Source: Isoptericola halotolerans
Lineage (GTDB): Bacteria > Actinomycetota > Actinomycetes > Actinomycetales > Cellulomonadaceae
Reading direction: 5' to 3'
NCBI RefSeq assembly: GCF_013149785.1
Contig: NZ_JABEZU010000002.1
Location: forward strand, 310,001 to 374,000
DNA: 64,000 nucleotides
Part shown: in pieces, positions 57,083-64,000 of the stretch
How the letters are laid out: every line of letters begins with the position of its first letter
How positions within the stretch are numbered: the stretch's first letter is position 1
Made by a program: the position numbers and the translations under genes
The notes under the pieces: generated by a model
The model's input: only the letters and a program-made list of their open reading frames with translations
What the model was told of the DNA's origin: nothing
Databases searched by the model: none

Positions 57083-57781
57083 GTGACCGACCTGATCGAC
57101 ACCACCGAGATGTATCTGAAGACGATCTACGAGCTCGGCGAGGAGGGCATCACGCCGCTCCGCGCGCGGATCGCGGAACGTCTCGGGCACTCGGGACCCA
57201 CCGTCTCGCAGACGATCGCCCGGATGGAGCGCGACGGGCTCGTGGTCGTCACCGGCGACCGCCACCTGGAGCTGACCGACGAGGGGCAGGCCAAGGCGAC
57301 CCGCGTGATGCGCAAGCACCGGTTGGCCGAACGCCTCCTGACGGACGTCATCAAGCTCGACTGGGAGCACGTCCACAACGAGGCCTGCCGCTGGGAGCAC
57401 GTGATGAGCGACCTCGTCGAGCGTCGCCTGGTCACGCTCCTCGACCACCCGCACCACGACCCGTACGGCAACCCGATCCCGGGCCTGTCCGAGCTCGGCG
57501 AGCAGTACGAGGACGTGCCGTTCCTCGAGGGCGTGCAGTCGCTGCCCTCGTTCCTGCGTGGCGGGACCGAGAACGTCGCGATCGTGCTCCAGCGGATCGC
57601 CGAACCGGTCCAGGTCGACGACGAGTTCCTCGCGCGACTCGAGGGCGTCGGGCTGGTGCCCGGGGCGCGGATCGAGGCGCGCGCGCTGGGCGACTACTAC
57701 GCCGTCCAGGCGGAGGGTGCCACCGAGGGCCTCGAGCTGCCCGACGACCTGGCCAAGCACCTCTTCGTCGCGGCCCGCTGA
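57083..57781 (+). CDS. ideR: Iron-dependent DtxR/IdeR-family repressor
   Basis: 232 residues. The winged helix is 'LVDTTEMYLKTIYELGEEGI'-like ('LIDTTEMYLKTIYELGEEGI'), with 'LGHSGPTVSQTIARMERDGL' as recognition helix. The metal sites use 'HRLAERLLTDVI' and 'EACRWEHVMS' (Cys-x-x-x-x-x-His-like), and an SH3-like C-terminal domain follows. It represses iron uptake genes when Fe2+ is plentiful. GGGAG precedes the GTG at 57083; an earlier GTG (57077) is less well placed. A TAGACT -10 candidate lies at 57049-57054. Confidence 0.93.
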   Translation: MTDLIDTTEMYLKTIYELGEEGITPLRARIAERLGHSGPTVSQTIARMERDGLVVVTGDRHLELTDEGQAKATRVMRKHRLAERLLTDVIKLDWEHVHNEACRWEHVMSDLVERRLVTLLDHPHHDPYGNPIPGLSELGEQYEDVPFLEGVQSLPSFLRGGTENVAIVLQRIAEPVQVDDEFLARLEGVGLVPGARIEARALGDYYAVQAEGATEGLELPDDLAKHLFVAAR

Positions 57782-57844
57782 CCTGCTCCTGGGACCTGCC
57801 GGTGGGGGGAGACCTGCGCCGGAACAGGACGGTGTGACCGGAAC

Positions 57845-57873
57845 GTGACATCGCCGGGCCGTTCCGGTACGGT
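57845..57873 (+). promoter_or_regulatory. Promoter of the first riboswitch/NlpC unit
   Basis: GTGACA (57845-57850), a 17-nt spacer and TACGGT (57868-57873). The second unit has the same boxes and spacing in otherwise unlike sequence (59096-59124). Confidence 0.6.
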
Positions 57874-57913
57874 CGGACTCGCTCGCGGGAGTCTCCTCCG
57901 GCGAGTGCCGGGG

Positions 57914-58090
57914 TGGACCGCCAAGTCCTGCCACCGCTCTGGCCCCACGGAAGACCGCCGGCAGGAGCGGGGGACCCATTTGTGGGCATCGGTGACGGTG
58001 TCCTTGGGGTGAAGTCGCACGGGGCCGTTGGTCTCGTGGGGCCGGGTGTTTCTCCCACCCGAACCCGACAGCTGACCTCGTAGGCGACAG
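57914..58090 (+). ncRNA. Cyclic di-AMP riboswitch (ydaO-yuaA type), copy 1
   Basis: The region before the NlpC/P60 gene has the conserved blocks of the ydaO c-di-AMP riboswitch in order: 'CCGCCAAGTCCTGCC', 'GGCAGGAGCGGGGGACCC', 'GGGGTGAAGTC', 'GGGGCC', 'CCCGAACCCGACAGCTGACC' and 'CTCGTAGGCG'. The outer GCC (57920-57922) can pair with GGC (58083-58085). In actinobacteria this riboswitch controls secreted cell-wall hydrolases and normally turns expression off when c-di-AMP is high. The gene's ribosome site (GGAGAGGG) follows directly. Confidence 0.9.
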
Positions 58091-58534
58091 GAGAGGGAAC
58101 ACGTGAACGCATCTACCAGGACGCGTGGCAAGCACCGCGCCGCTCGTCGTCCGATGTTGGCCGCCCCGTCGGCGGCTGCCGGTCGTCGGGCTGCTGTGGT
58201 CGCCACGGCCGGTGGTCTGCTGGTCTCGACGATCGGTGGGGCGACTGCGGCGCAGGCTGCCCCGGTCGACACCGACGCGGCGAAGAAGCTGAGCACGGTT
58301 GATCTGGGAGCTCTGACCGACCAGGCGCGGACCGCGCTGGAGGCTGCTCCGGTCGTGACCGTGGACTCCGAGGCCAAGGTCTCGGGTGAGCGGATCACGC
58401 CGAAGATCGCCGCGAAGGCCGAGATCAAGGCTGCGCCGGAGCCCGAGCCGGAGCCGGTTCGTGAGGTCGCTCCGTCGCGCTCGGCCGAGCGCACCGCGGT
58501 GCCGACGAGCACCGGGTCGTCGGAGTCGAGCACG
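57951..58534 (+). repeat. 584-nt duplicated block, copy 1
   Basis: Identical by eye to 59194-59777 (offset 1243): it covers most of the riboswitch, the signal peptide and the linker of the NlpC/P60 gene. Identity stops sharply at both ends. Confidence 0.88.
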
Positions 58535-58906
58535 GAGTCCGCCTCGACGCCCGCCGCCGCGCCGGCCTCGGCCAACGGGTCGAACATCATCTCGATCGCC
58601 TCGCGCTACGTCGGCGTCCCGTACGTCTCCGGTGGCACGACGCCGTCGGGCTTCGACTGCTCCGGCTTCACCTCCTACGTCTTCGCCCAGGCCGGCATCA
58701 CGCTGCCCCGCTCCTCCTCGGCACAGCGCGACGCCGGGACGGTCGTCTCGCGTGCCAACGCGCAGCCGGGCGACCTGATCTGGTCCCCGGGCCACATCGC
58801 CATCTACGCCGGCGGCAACTCGCAGATCGACGCCCCCCGTCCGGGCAAGACGATCCAGTTCCGCAGCATCTGGCAGTCGAACCCCACGTTCATCCGCGTG
58901 GGCTGA
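58103..58906 (+). CDS. Secreted NlpC/P60 peptidase (cell-wall hydrolase) 1
   Basis: 267 residues. Signal peptide (about 1-52: 'RRAAVVATAGGLLVSTIGGATAAQAAP'), a ~100-residue low-complexity Pro/Glu/Ser linker, then an NlpC/P60 domain (about 160-267) with catalytic Cys in 'GFDCSGFTSYVF' and His in 'GHIAIYAGG'. It cleaves peptidoglycan stem peptides outside the cell. The GTG at 58103 has GGAGAGGG upstream. Expression is under a c-di-AMP riboswitch. The first 144 or so residues are identical to those of the protein at 59346, but the catalytic domains differ widely. Confidence 0.93.
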   Translation: MNASTRTRGKHRAARRPMLAAPSAAAGRRAAVVATAGGLLVSTIGGATAAQAAPVDTDAAKKLSTVDLGALTDQARTALEAAPVVTVDSEAKVSGERITPKIAAKAEIKAAPEPEPEPVREVAPSRSAERTAVPTSTGSSESSTESASTPAAAPASANGSNIISIASRYVGVPYVSGGTTPSGFDCSGFTSYVFAQAGITLPRSSSAQRDAGTVVSRANAQPGDLIWSPGHIAIYAGGNSQIDAPRPGKTIQFRSIWQSNPTFIRVG

Positions 58907-58923
58907 CCTCCCCGGTCGGTCGT

Positions 58924-58969
58924 CGCCCGCAGGCCCTGTCGCAGATCGTCGCGACAGGGCCTGCGGGCG
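58924..58969 (+). terminator. Terminator of NlpC/P60 gene 1
   Basis: Perfect 19-bp stem (58924-58942 with 58951-58969) with an 8-nt loop, 17 nt after the stop and followed by TCTCTG. It separates the two tandem units. Confidence 0.85.
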
Positions 58970-59095
58970 TCTCTGCGCCGTGACCGACCGTCGGGCCCCC
59001 CTCTGCCCGGGAACGGTGACACGAGGCCTGAGGGGCCGCCGAGGGGCCTCTGGCGGCCTGTGACGGAGTCCACCGGTCGTTGTCGTGACCTAAAC

Positions 59096-59124
59096 GTGAC
59101 ATGGGCGCCGGGATCCGCTACGGT
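59096..59124 (+). promoter_or_regulatory. Promoter of the second riboswitch/NlpC unit
   Basis: GTGACA (59096-59101), 17-nt spacer, TACGGT (59119-59124), as in copy 1. Each unit thus has its own promoter. Confidence 0.6.
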
Positions 59125-59160
59125 TTCCACGTCCGGTGGAGGTTTCTGCCGGATCCTGAC

Positions 59161-59333
59161 CGGACGCCGAGTCCTGCCACCGGTCGGGGAACCAAGACCG
59201 CCGGCAGGAGCGGGGGACCCATTTGTGGGCATCGGTGACGGTGTCCTTGGGGTGAAGTCGCACGGGGCCGTTGGTCTCGTGGGGCCGGGTGTTTCTCCCA
59301 CCCGAACCCGACAGCTGACCTCGTAGGCGACAG
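59161..59333 (+). ncRNA. Cyclic di-AMP riboswitch (ydaO-yuaA type), copy 2
   Basis: Same conserved blocks as copy 1. From 59194 on the sequence is identical to copy 1; the 5' part ('ACGCCGAGTCCTGCCACCGG') differs yet keeps the conserved bases and pairings, evidence that structure has been maintained. It precedes the second NlpC/P60 gene. Confidence 0.9.
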
Positions 59334-59777
59334 GAGAGGGAACACGTGAACGCATCTACCAGGACGCGTGGCAAGCACCGCGCCGCTCGTCGTCCGATGT
59401 TGGCCGCCCCGTCGGCGGCTGCCGGTCGTCGGGCTGCTGTGGTCGCCACGGCCGGTGGTCTGCTGGTCTCGACGATCGGTGGGGCGACTGCGGCGCAGGC
59501 TGCCCCGGTCGACACCGACGCGGCGAAGAAGCTGAGCACGGTTGATCTGGGAGCTCTGACCGACCAGGCGCGGACCGCGCTGGAGGCTGCTCCGGTCGTG
59601 ACCGTGGACTCCGAGGCCAAGGTCTCGGGTGAGCGGATCACGCCGAAGATCGCCGCGAAGGCCGAGATCAAGGCTGCGCCGGAGCCCGAGCCGGAGCCGG
59701 TTCGTGAGGTCGCTCCGTCGCGCTCGGCCGAGCGCACCGCGGTGCCGACGAGCACCGGGTCGTCGGAGTCGAGCACG
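59194..59777 (+). repeat. 584-nt duplicated block, copy 2
   Basis: Matches 57951-58534 without a difference that I can see. It ends within the Ser-rich linker codons of the gene, after which the two genes part. Confidence 0.88.
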
Positions 59778-60185
59778 CCGTCGGCCGAGTCCACCAGCTC
59801 CGAGTCGACCTCCGCCGCACCCGCCGCCGACGGCTCGCGTGGCTCGCAGGTCGTCTCGATCGCCGCGCGCTACATCGGGACGAAGTATGTCGTCGGTGGT
59901 GCATCGCCGTCGGGCTTCGACTGCTCGGGTCTGGTGACCTATGCCTACGCCCAGGTCGGCGTGACCTCGCTGCCCCGGTCGTCGAGCCAGATGGTCGGCT
60001 CTTCCGCCACGACGCAGGTCTCGCGGGCCGAGGCTCAGCCCGGCGACCTCATCTGGTCGCCCGGCCACATCTCGATCTACATCGGGAACGGTCAGCAGAT
60101 CGAGGCGACGCGCCCCGGTGGCTGGACCGTGCGGCAGTCCGGCATCTGGCAGTCCAACCCGACCTTCCTGCGGGTCACCGGCTGA
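59346..60185 (+). CDS. Secreted NlpC/P60 peptidase (cell-wall hydrolase) 2
   Basis: 279 residues. Signal peptide and linker as in gene 1, with an extra Ser/Thr-rich stretch (about 145-165), then a catalytic domain (about 170-279) with Cys in 'GFDCSGLVTYAYAQVGV' and His in 'PGHISIYIGNG'. Compared with gene 1 the catalytic half is clearly different ('VVSIAARYIGTKYVVGGASPS' against 'IISIASRYVGVPYVSGGTTPS'), so the two may cut different bonds or act at different sites. It is under its own c-di-AMP riboswitch and promoter. Confidence 0.93.
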   Translation: MNASTRTRGKHRAARRPMLAAPSAAAGRRAAVVATAGGLLVSTIGGATAAQAAPVDTDAAKKLSTVDLGALTDQARTALEAAPVVTVDSEAKVSGERITPKIAAKAEIKAAPEPEPEPVREVAPSRSAERTAVPTSTGSSESSTPSAESTSSESTSAAPAADGSRGSQVVSIAARYIGTKYVVGGASPSGFDCSGLVTYAYAQVGVTSLPRSSSQMVGSSATTQVSRAEAQPGDLIWSPGHISIYIGNGQQIEATRPGGWTVRQSGIWQSNPTFLRVTG

Positions 60186-60205
60186 TCTGATCGCCCGCAG
60201 CATCC

Positions 60206-60243
60206 ACGACGCCCCGACATTCCCGTGAATGTCGGGGCGTCGT
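60206..60243 (+). terminator. Terminator of NlpC/P60 gene 2
   Basis: Perfect 17-bp stem (60206-60222 with 60227-60243) with a 4-nt loop, 20 nt after the stop, followed by GCTGTCCTTT. Confidence 0.85.
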
Positions 60244-60336
60244 GCTGTCCTTTGCTACACCTTGCGCCCGTCTTTCGTTACGCTTGAACCACAGCGGTCC
60301 CGGACGTCGAGGTCCGGGCATGACGGGAGGCGCGAC

Positions 60337-61278
60337 ATGACACGTCCAGAGGTCGTCCTGGTGGGCGTCGATGGTTCCACCGCGAGCATGCACGCCCTGG
60401 ACTGGGCGGCGTCCTACGCTCAGCGGGTCGGTTGGGGGCTGCACATCGTCTGTAGCTACTCGCTCCCGTCTTTCACTGCTGCTTCGCTCGACGGTGGCTA
60501 TGCAGCCCTCGACGACACGGCCATCTCCGAGGGCGCCAAGGCCGTCCTCGCCGAGGCGGAGGCGCGAGTCTCCGGCCTGGGGATCTCGGTCCAGGGCACC
60601 GTCGCCACCGGTGACGCGGCCGGGGTGCTGGTCGAGATGTCCAGCGACCACTCCCTCTCCGTCGTCGGCACCCGCGGGCGGGGCGGGTTCACCGAGCGTC
60701 TGCTGGGTACGGTGTCGTCCGCGTTGCCCGCGCACGCCCACTGCCCGACCGTCGTCGTCCCGCACCGCGCCGGCGCCGACGACCCGGAGCGTCGCGACGG
60801 GGACTTCGTGCACGACGTCCACCGGATCGTCGTCGGTGTCGACGGGTCTCCGACGTCCGAGGTCGCCCTGCGGTACGCCGTCGAACAGGCCGAGTCGTGG
60901 GATGCAGAGCTGGTCGCCGTCGCGGGGGTCCCGTTGGGTTCGGGGGCCGGCGTGCTGGCCTGGCTCCCGTCCCAGATCGATCATGAGCAGGTCCTGGCGG
61001 ACGTGCGGGCCGGGCTCGACGTGATCGTCGACCAGGTGGAGACCGAGCATCCGGGGCTGCGGATCAAGCGCCATGTGCTGGACGGCTCCGGTGCGGAGCT
61101 CCTGACCGAGTTCTCCTCGGCAGCCGACCTGGTGGTCGTCGGCTCGCGGGGGCGCGGAGGATTCCGCGGGCTGCTACTGGGTTCGACGAGCCAGGCGGTG
61201 CTGCACCATGCGCAGTGCCCGGTGCTGGTGGTCACCCGCAGGTGCGACGCGGAGATGCAGGCCGACCCCGCCGCCTGA
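60337..61278 (+). CDS. Universal stress protein, tandem UspA domains
   Basis: 313 residues with two UspA domains (about 4-148 and 165-305). Each has the ATP-binding Gly-x2-Gly-x9-Gly-Ser/Thr motif: 'VVGTRGRGGFTERLLGTVSSAL' and 'VVGSRGRGGFRGLLLGSTSQAV'. Tandem Usp proteins in actinobacteria bind ATP and respond to hypoxia, starvation or dormancy. The ATG at 60337 has GGGAGG upstream. A palindromic element begins 13 nt after the stop. Confidence 0.93.
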   Translation: MTRPEVVLVGVDGSTASMHALDWAASYAQRVGWGLHIVCSYSLPSFTAASLDGGYAALDDTAISEGAKAVLAEAEARVSGLGISVQGTVATGDAAGVLVEMSSDHSLSVVGTRGRGGFTERLLGTVSSALPAHAHCPTVVVPHRAGADDPERRDGDFVHDVHRIVVGVDGSPTSEVALRYAVEQAESWDAELVAVAGVPLGSGAGVLAWLPSQIDHEQVLADVRAGLDVIVDQVETEHPGLRIKRHVLDGSGAELLTEFSSAADLVVVGSRGRGGFRGLLLGSTSQAVLHHAQCPVLVVTRRCDAEMQADPAA

Positions 61279-61291
61279 CCGCACCCCTCCT

Positions 61292-61363
61292 GTTGTGGGC
61301 GCGATTTCTGGCCCGTTTTGTCGTTGATGGGCACCTTTTCGCCCCAGAAATCGCGCCCACAAC
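61292..61363. repeat. Palindromic element, copy 4 (72 nt)
   Basis: Perfect 20-bp inverted repeat (61292-61311 with 61344-61363) starting GTTGTGGGCGCGA and a 32-nt centre. It lies 13 nt after the Usp gene and 64 nt before the DUF559 gene. Confidence 0.92.
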
Positions 61364-61427
61364 CGATGGTTGCTCCGGGCTGTGGATAGACGGCCGTCTC
61401 AGGGGCTCATGCTGGCACGGTCGGTGC

Positions 61428-62318
61428 ATGTCGATGGCCGATCAGCGAGCAGCCGCCCCCTTCTCCGTGCGGTCGGCGATCGGCGACGGTGCGTCCGCCG
61501 AGTCGCTGCGCGTCGGCGACTCCCTGGCGGCCCCCTTCCACGGTGTCCGCGTCCCCGCGCCGTGGAACGGTGACTTTCTGGCCCGCTGCCGCGCACTCGC
61601 CACCGTGCTCGACGACTCCGTCGCCTTCAGCCACGGGACAGCGCTCCGCCTGCTCGGCGTCGACCTGCCCTGGACGATCGCAGGGGAGTCTGCGTTGCAC
61701 GTCATCTCGTCCGACCCGTCAGAACGCCCTCAGCGTCCCGGGGTGGTGGCGCACCGGAGCCGACAGGAGGGCCTCGAGGTCGTGGACGTCGGCGGGCTAC
61801 GAGTGACTGCGCCGGCGCAGACCTTCGTCCATGTGGGTGTCGGCCTGCGGCGGCCCGACGACGTCGTGGTCCTGGGCGACTCGTTCCTCCGCCGCCAGCA
61901 GGTGCTCACCACGGTGGCGGAGCTGACACGCAAGGCCGAGACGACCCGCAAGGTCAAGGGCATCGCGCAGGTGCGTGAACAGCTGTCCCGGGTCCGGCCG
62001 GGCACCGACTCGGTGATGGAGACGCGCACGCGGCTGCTCCTGACGAGCGCCGGCCTGCCCTGTCCCCTCGTGAACGAGGTGGTCCGGCTCGGCGACGGGA
62101 CGTACGTCAAGCGCTGCGACCTGCTCTACCCGGCCCAGAGGGTGGTGATCGAGTACGACGGTGACCAGCACCGGACCGACAAGGAGCAGTGGCGTGAGGA
62201 CATCCGCCGTCGGCGATGGCTCGAGGAGATCGGGTTCACGGTGATCGTCGCGGTGGCTGACGACGTCGTCCGGGACGGGACGAGGCTGGTGGGCCGCACC
62301 CGACAGGCTCTGCGATAG
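61428..62318 (+). CDS. DUF559 (Vsr-like endonuclease fold) domain protein
   Basis: 296 residues. The N-terminal ~170 residues ('GVRVPAPWNGDFLARCRALATVLDDSVAFSHGTALRLLGVDLP') match the variable region common in actinobacterial DUF559 proteins. The C-terminal DUF559 domain carries PD-(D/E)xK-like residues: 'YVKRCDLLYPAQRVVIEYDGDQHRTDKEQWREDIRRRRWLEEIGFTVIVAV'. This fold is related to very-short-patch repair endonucleases; the substrate is unknown. The gene is bracketed by two copies of a palindromic element, one 64 nt before the start and one 2 nt after the stop, which may link it to their spread. Two ATGs (61428, 61434) are possible starts. Confidence 0.82.
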   Translation: MSMADQRAAAPFSVRSAIGDGASAESLRVGDSLAAPFHGVRVPAPWNGDFLARCRALATVLDDSVAFSHGTALRLLGVDLPWTIAGESALHVISSDPSERPQRPGVVAHRSRQEGLEVVDVGGLRVTAPAQTFVHVGVGLRRPDDVVVLGDSFLRRQQVLTTVAELTRKAETTRKVKGIAQVREQLSRVRPGTDSVMETRTRLLLTSAGLPCPLVNEVVRLGDGTYVKRCDLLYPAQRVVIEYDGDQHRTDKEQWREDIRRRRWLEEIGFTVIVAVADDVVRDGTRLVGRTRQALR

Positions 62319-62320
62319 GC

Positions 62321-62392
62321 GTTGTGGGCGCGATCTCTGGCCTCTCCATGCCCCCACAAAGGGCGAACAGGGCCAGAGATCGCGCCCACAAC
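62321..62392. repeat. Palindromic element, copy 5 (72 nt)
   Basis: Perfect 22-bp inverted repeat (62321-62342 with 62371-62392) starting GTTGTGGGCGCGA and a 28-nt centre. It starts 2 nt after the DUF559 stop and ends 11 nt before the end of the convergent permease gene, so it could also terminate transcription from both sides. Confidence 0.92.
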
Positions 62393-62403
62393 ACGCCGAG
62401 TCG

Positions 62404-63228
62404 TCAGTGGCGGTTGCGGTAGAGGTACATCGTGATCGGGGCGAAGACCGCGGTCATGACGACGGCGGAGATCAGGACCGTCGTGACGTCGCCGATCCCG
62501 GCAGTGCCGGCCATCAGCCCTCGTACCGCGGTGACCAGGTGCGACACCGGGTTCACGTTCACGAAGGCCTGCAGTCCCGAGGGCATCGTGGACGGGTCCA
62601 CGAAGATGTTGGACGCGAACGTCAACGGCATGAGCACCATCATCGACACGCCCATCACGGCGTTCGGGGTGCGCAGCAGCAGCCCGAGGATCGTGAAGAT
62701 CCAGCTCAGCGCGAACGCGAACACCAGGAGCAGCGCGACGCCGGCGACGACCCCGAGCACTCCGCCGTCAGGCCGGAAGCCGATGATCAGCCCGAGCCCG
62801 ATGCACATGATCGAGGCGATGGTGTAGCGCACCGTGTCGCCCATCAGGGCACCCACGATCGGCGCCGGTCGCCAGATCGGCAGGGACCGGAACCGGTCGA
62901 ACACACCCTTGGTGATGTCGGTGTTGAGCGTGTAGCCCGTGTACACCGTCACGATGATGATGGTCTGCACCAGGATGCCCGGCAGCAGGAACTGGATGTA
63001 GGCATCCGTGGACCCCGCGAGCGCACCGCCGAACAGGTAGGTGAACATCAGGGTGAAGATGACGGGGGAGACCAGCACGTCGAAGAGCTGCTCCGGCACG
63101 TGCTTGATCTTCAGCAGGGCACGCCACGCGAAGGTGAACGAGCTGGCGACCGCCGAGGGACGCGACGGGCGCGACTCGAGCGCCACGGCCTCGCGCAGGG
63201 ACGTCGTGCTGATGTCGACGGCGCTCAT
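62404..63228 (-). CDS. ABC-2 type exporter permease
   Basis: 274 residues with six predicted transmembrane helices of the ABC2_membrane type: '[25 protein letters not shown]', '[42 protein letters not shown]' (conserved amphipathic segment) and '[43 protein letters not shown]'. It resembles DrrB-type exporters. GGAGGTGG stands before the ATG. The start overlaps the ATPase stop by 4 bases (ATGA), so the pair is coupled. Confidence 0.92.
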   Translation of the reverse strand: MSAVDISTTSLREAVALESRPSRPSAVASSFTFAWRALLKIKHVPEQLFDVLVSPVIFTLMFTYLFGGALAGSTDAYIQFLLPGILVQTIIIVTVYTGYTLNTDITKGVFDRFRSLPIWRPAPIVGALMGDTVRYTIASIMCIGLGLIIGFRPDGGVLGVVAGVALLLVFAFALSWIFTILGLLLRTPNAVMGVSMMVLMPLTFASNIFVDPSTMPSGLQAFVNVNPVSHLVTAVRGLMAGTAGIGDVTTVLISAVVMTAVFAPITMYLYRNRH

Positions 63229-64000
63229 CGGGCCACCTCCTCCTCGACGGCAGCGCCGTCGTTCGTCTCGTCCGCGGGCAGCGGCTCGCCGGTCAAGGTC
63301 AGGAACACCTCGTCGAGGCTCGGCTGACCGAGAGAGAACTCGGGCACGGCGATCCCCGCCTCGCCGAGGGCTGGCAGGACCTGCGCCACGAGGTGGGCGC
63401 CGTCGTCGGGCACCCGGGCGTTGAGGGCGTACGGGTCCGTCGGCAGAGTCGGCTCGGTGCCCAGGACCCGATGCACGACGGCGGCGGCCTCGGCGCGCTG
63501 CGTGGCGTCCGCCAGGCGGAGGTCCACCGCACCCTGCCCGACGGACCGCTTGAGCTCGGTCGACGTGCCCTCGGCGATGAGCCTGCCGTGGTCGATCACG
63601 CCGATCCGGTCGGCGAGCTGGTCGGCCTCCTCGAGGTACTGCGTCGTGAGCAGCACGGTCGCCCCGTCCTCGACCAGCACCCGCACGATGTCCCACACCT
63701 GGTTGCGCGAGCGAGGGTCGAGGCCGGTGGTCGGCTCGTCGAGGAACAGCACCCGGGGCGAGAGCACGAGGGACGCGGCGAGGTCGATGCGCCGCCGCAT
63801 GCCGCCGGAGTACGTCTTGACCTGGCGGGAGCCGGCGTCGGTGAGGCTGAACGCCTCGAGCAGGTTCGCCACCCGCTGGGTCGCGGCCCGGCCGCGGAAA
63901 CCGTACAGCCGGGCGAGCATGAGCAGGTTCTCCGTGCCGGTCAGGTCCTCGTCGACCGAGGCGTACTGCCCGGTGAGCCCGACGGCGCCGCGGACGGCGT
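63225..64000 (-). CDS. ABC exporter ATP-binding protein (DrrA-like), partial
   Basis: C-terminal ~258 residues; the 5' end runs off the window. It shows '[17 protein letters not shown]' (signature), '[24 protein letters not shown]' (Walker B and D-loop) and '[23 protein letters not shown]' (H-loop region is 'TTQYLEEA', with Gln where His is usual, as in DrrA-like proteins). The C-terminal extension ('[21 protein letters not shown]') is typical of daunorubicin-resistance exporters. Walker A lies outside. It would drive export of a hydrophobic compound with the permease at 62404. Confidence 0.92.
   Translation of the reverse strand, partial: AVRGAVGLTGQYASVDEDLTGTENLLMLARLYGFRGRAATQRVANLLEAFSLTDAGSRQVKTYSGGMRRRIDLAASLVLSPRVLFLDEPTTGLDPRSRNQVWDIVRVLVEDGATVLLTTQYLEEADQLADRIGVIDHGRLIAEGTSTELKRSVGQGAVDLRLADATQRAEAAAVVHRVLGTEPTLPTDPYALNARVPDDGAHLVAQVLPALGEAGIAVPEFSLGQPSLDEVFLTLTGEPLPADETNDGAAVEEEVAR

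Noticed and set aside
58924-58969. Hairpins at 58924 and 60206 considered as members of the palindrome family
   Set aside because: They lack the TGTGGGCGC core and the 72-74 nt size, and look like ordinary terminators.

Overview
The window is very GC-rich DNA with strong G/C preference at third codon positions. GTG starts and GTGA/ATGA overlaps are frequent, and several promoters place a TANNNT -10 box 6-8 nt before the start codon. Together with IdeR, DUF3263, DUF3027, DUF2530, DUF4032, a WXG100 protein, an XPB-type helicase, a lone CIRCE-controlled groL and an F420-type oxidoreductase, this points to an actinobacterium, probably of the Cellulomonas / Cellulosimicrobium / Promicromonosporaceae kind (family-level guess by inference). 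I see no prophage, integrase, CRISPR array or rRNA. One tRNA, tRNA-Thr(TGT), is present.

Layout. 1-6.5 kb: end of cysS, rlmB, a DUF4032 kinase-like gene, a UgpC/MsmK-type sugar-importer ATPase and the otsAB trehalose pair. 6.7-12.8 kb: a Ser/Thr kinase with a multi-pass membrane tail, a DsbA-like thiol oxidoreductase, tRNA-Thr, an SGNH hydrolase, ung, DUF3263, a LytR_C protein and a cold-shock protein. 13-20.6 kb: groL behind two CIRCE operators, WXG100, an HD-like protein, a two-component system, a membrane protein and a NYN-domain protein. 20.7-33.3 kb: a glutamine amidotransferase, PspA with a TPM-domain partner (envelope stress), a reductase with a divergent HxlR regulator, an F420-type oxidoreductase, an XPB helicase with its helicase-associated partner, and an epimerase with a divergent TetR regulator. 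33.4-53.2 kb is largely surface-glycan biosynthesis: a polyprenyl-phosphate sugar transferase, a TagD-like cytidylyltransferase, rfbB/C/D/A for dTDP-rhamnose, a GH27 galactosidase, a DUF2142 membrane protein, two glycosyltransferases, a flippase-like/methyltransferase fusion and a free paralogous methyltransferase. A csp - DUF3027 - sacsin-like ATPase run and a purine permease interrupt it. 53.2-64 kb: MarR/MFS, an MHYT protein, serC, ideR, two c-di-AMP riboswitch/NlpC-P60 modules in tandem, a double-domain universal stress protein, a DUF559 protein and a truncated ABC-2 exporter.

Most unusual observations. (1) A family of five 72-74 nt palindromes shares a TGTGGGCGC core. Their arms differ between copies yet stay paired. 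Four copies sit just after gene ends, one is embedded in frame in the sacsin-like ATPase gene, and two bracket the DUF559 gene. (2) Two tandem riboswitch + NlpC/P60 units match base for base over about 584 nt (leader, signal peptide, linker) but carry clearly diverged catalytic domains. (3) A second repeat, 87 bp, has its edge forming the last codons and stop of the XPB helicase gene. (4) A lysylphosphatidylglycerol-synthase-type membrane domain is fused to a SAM methyltransferase, next to a free copy of that methyltransferase.
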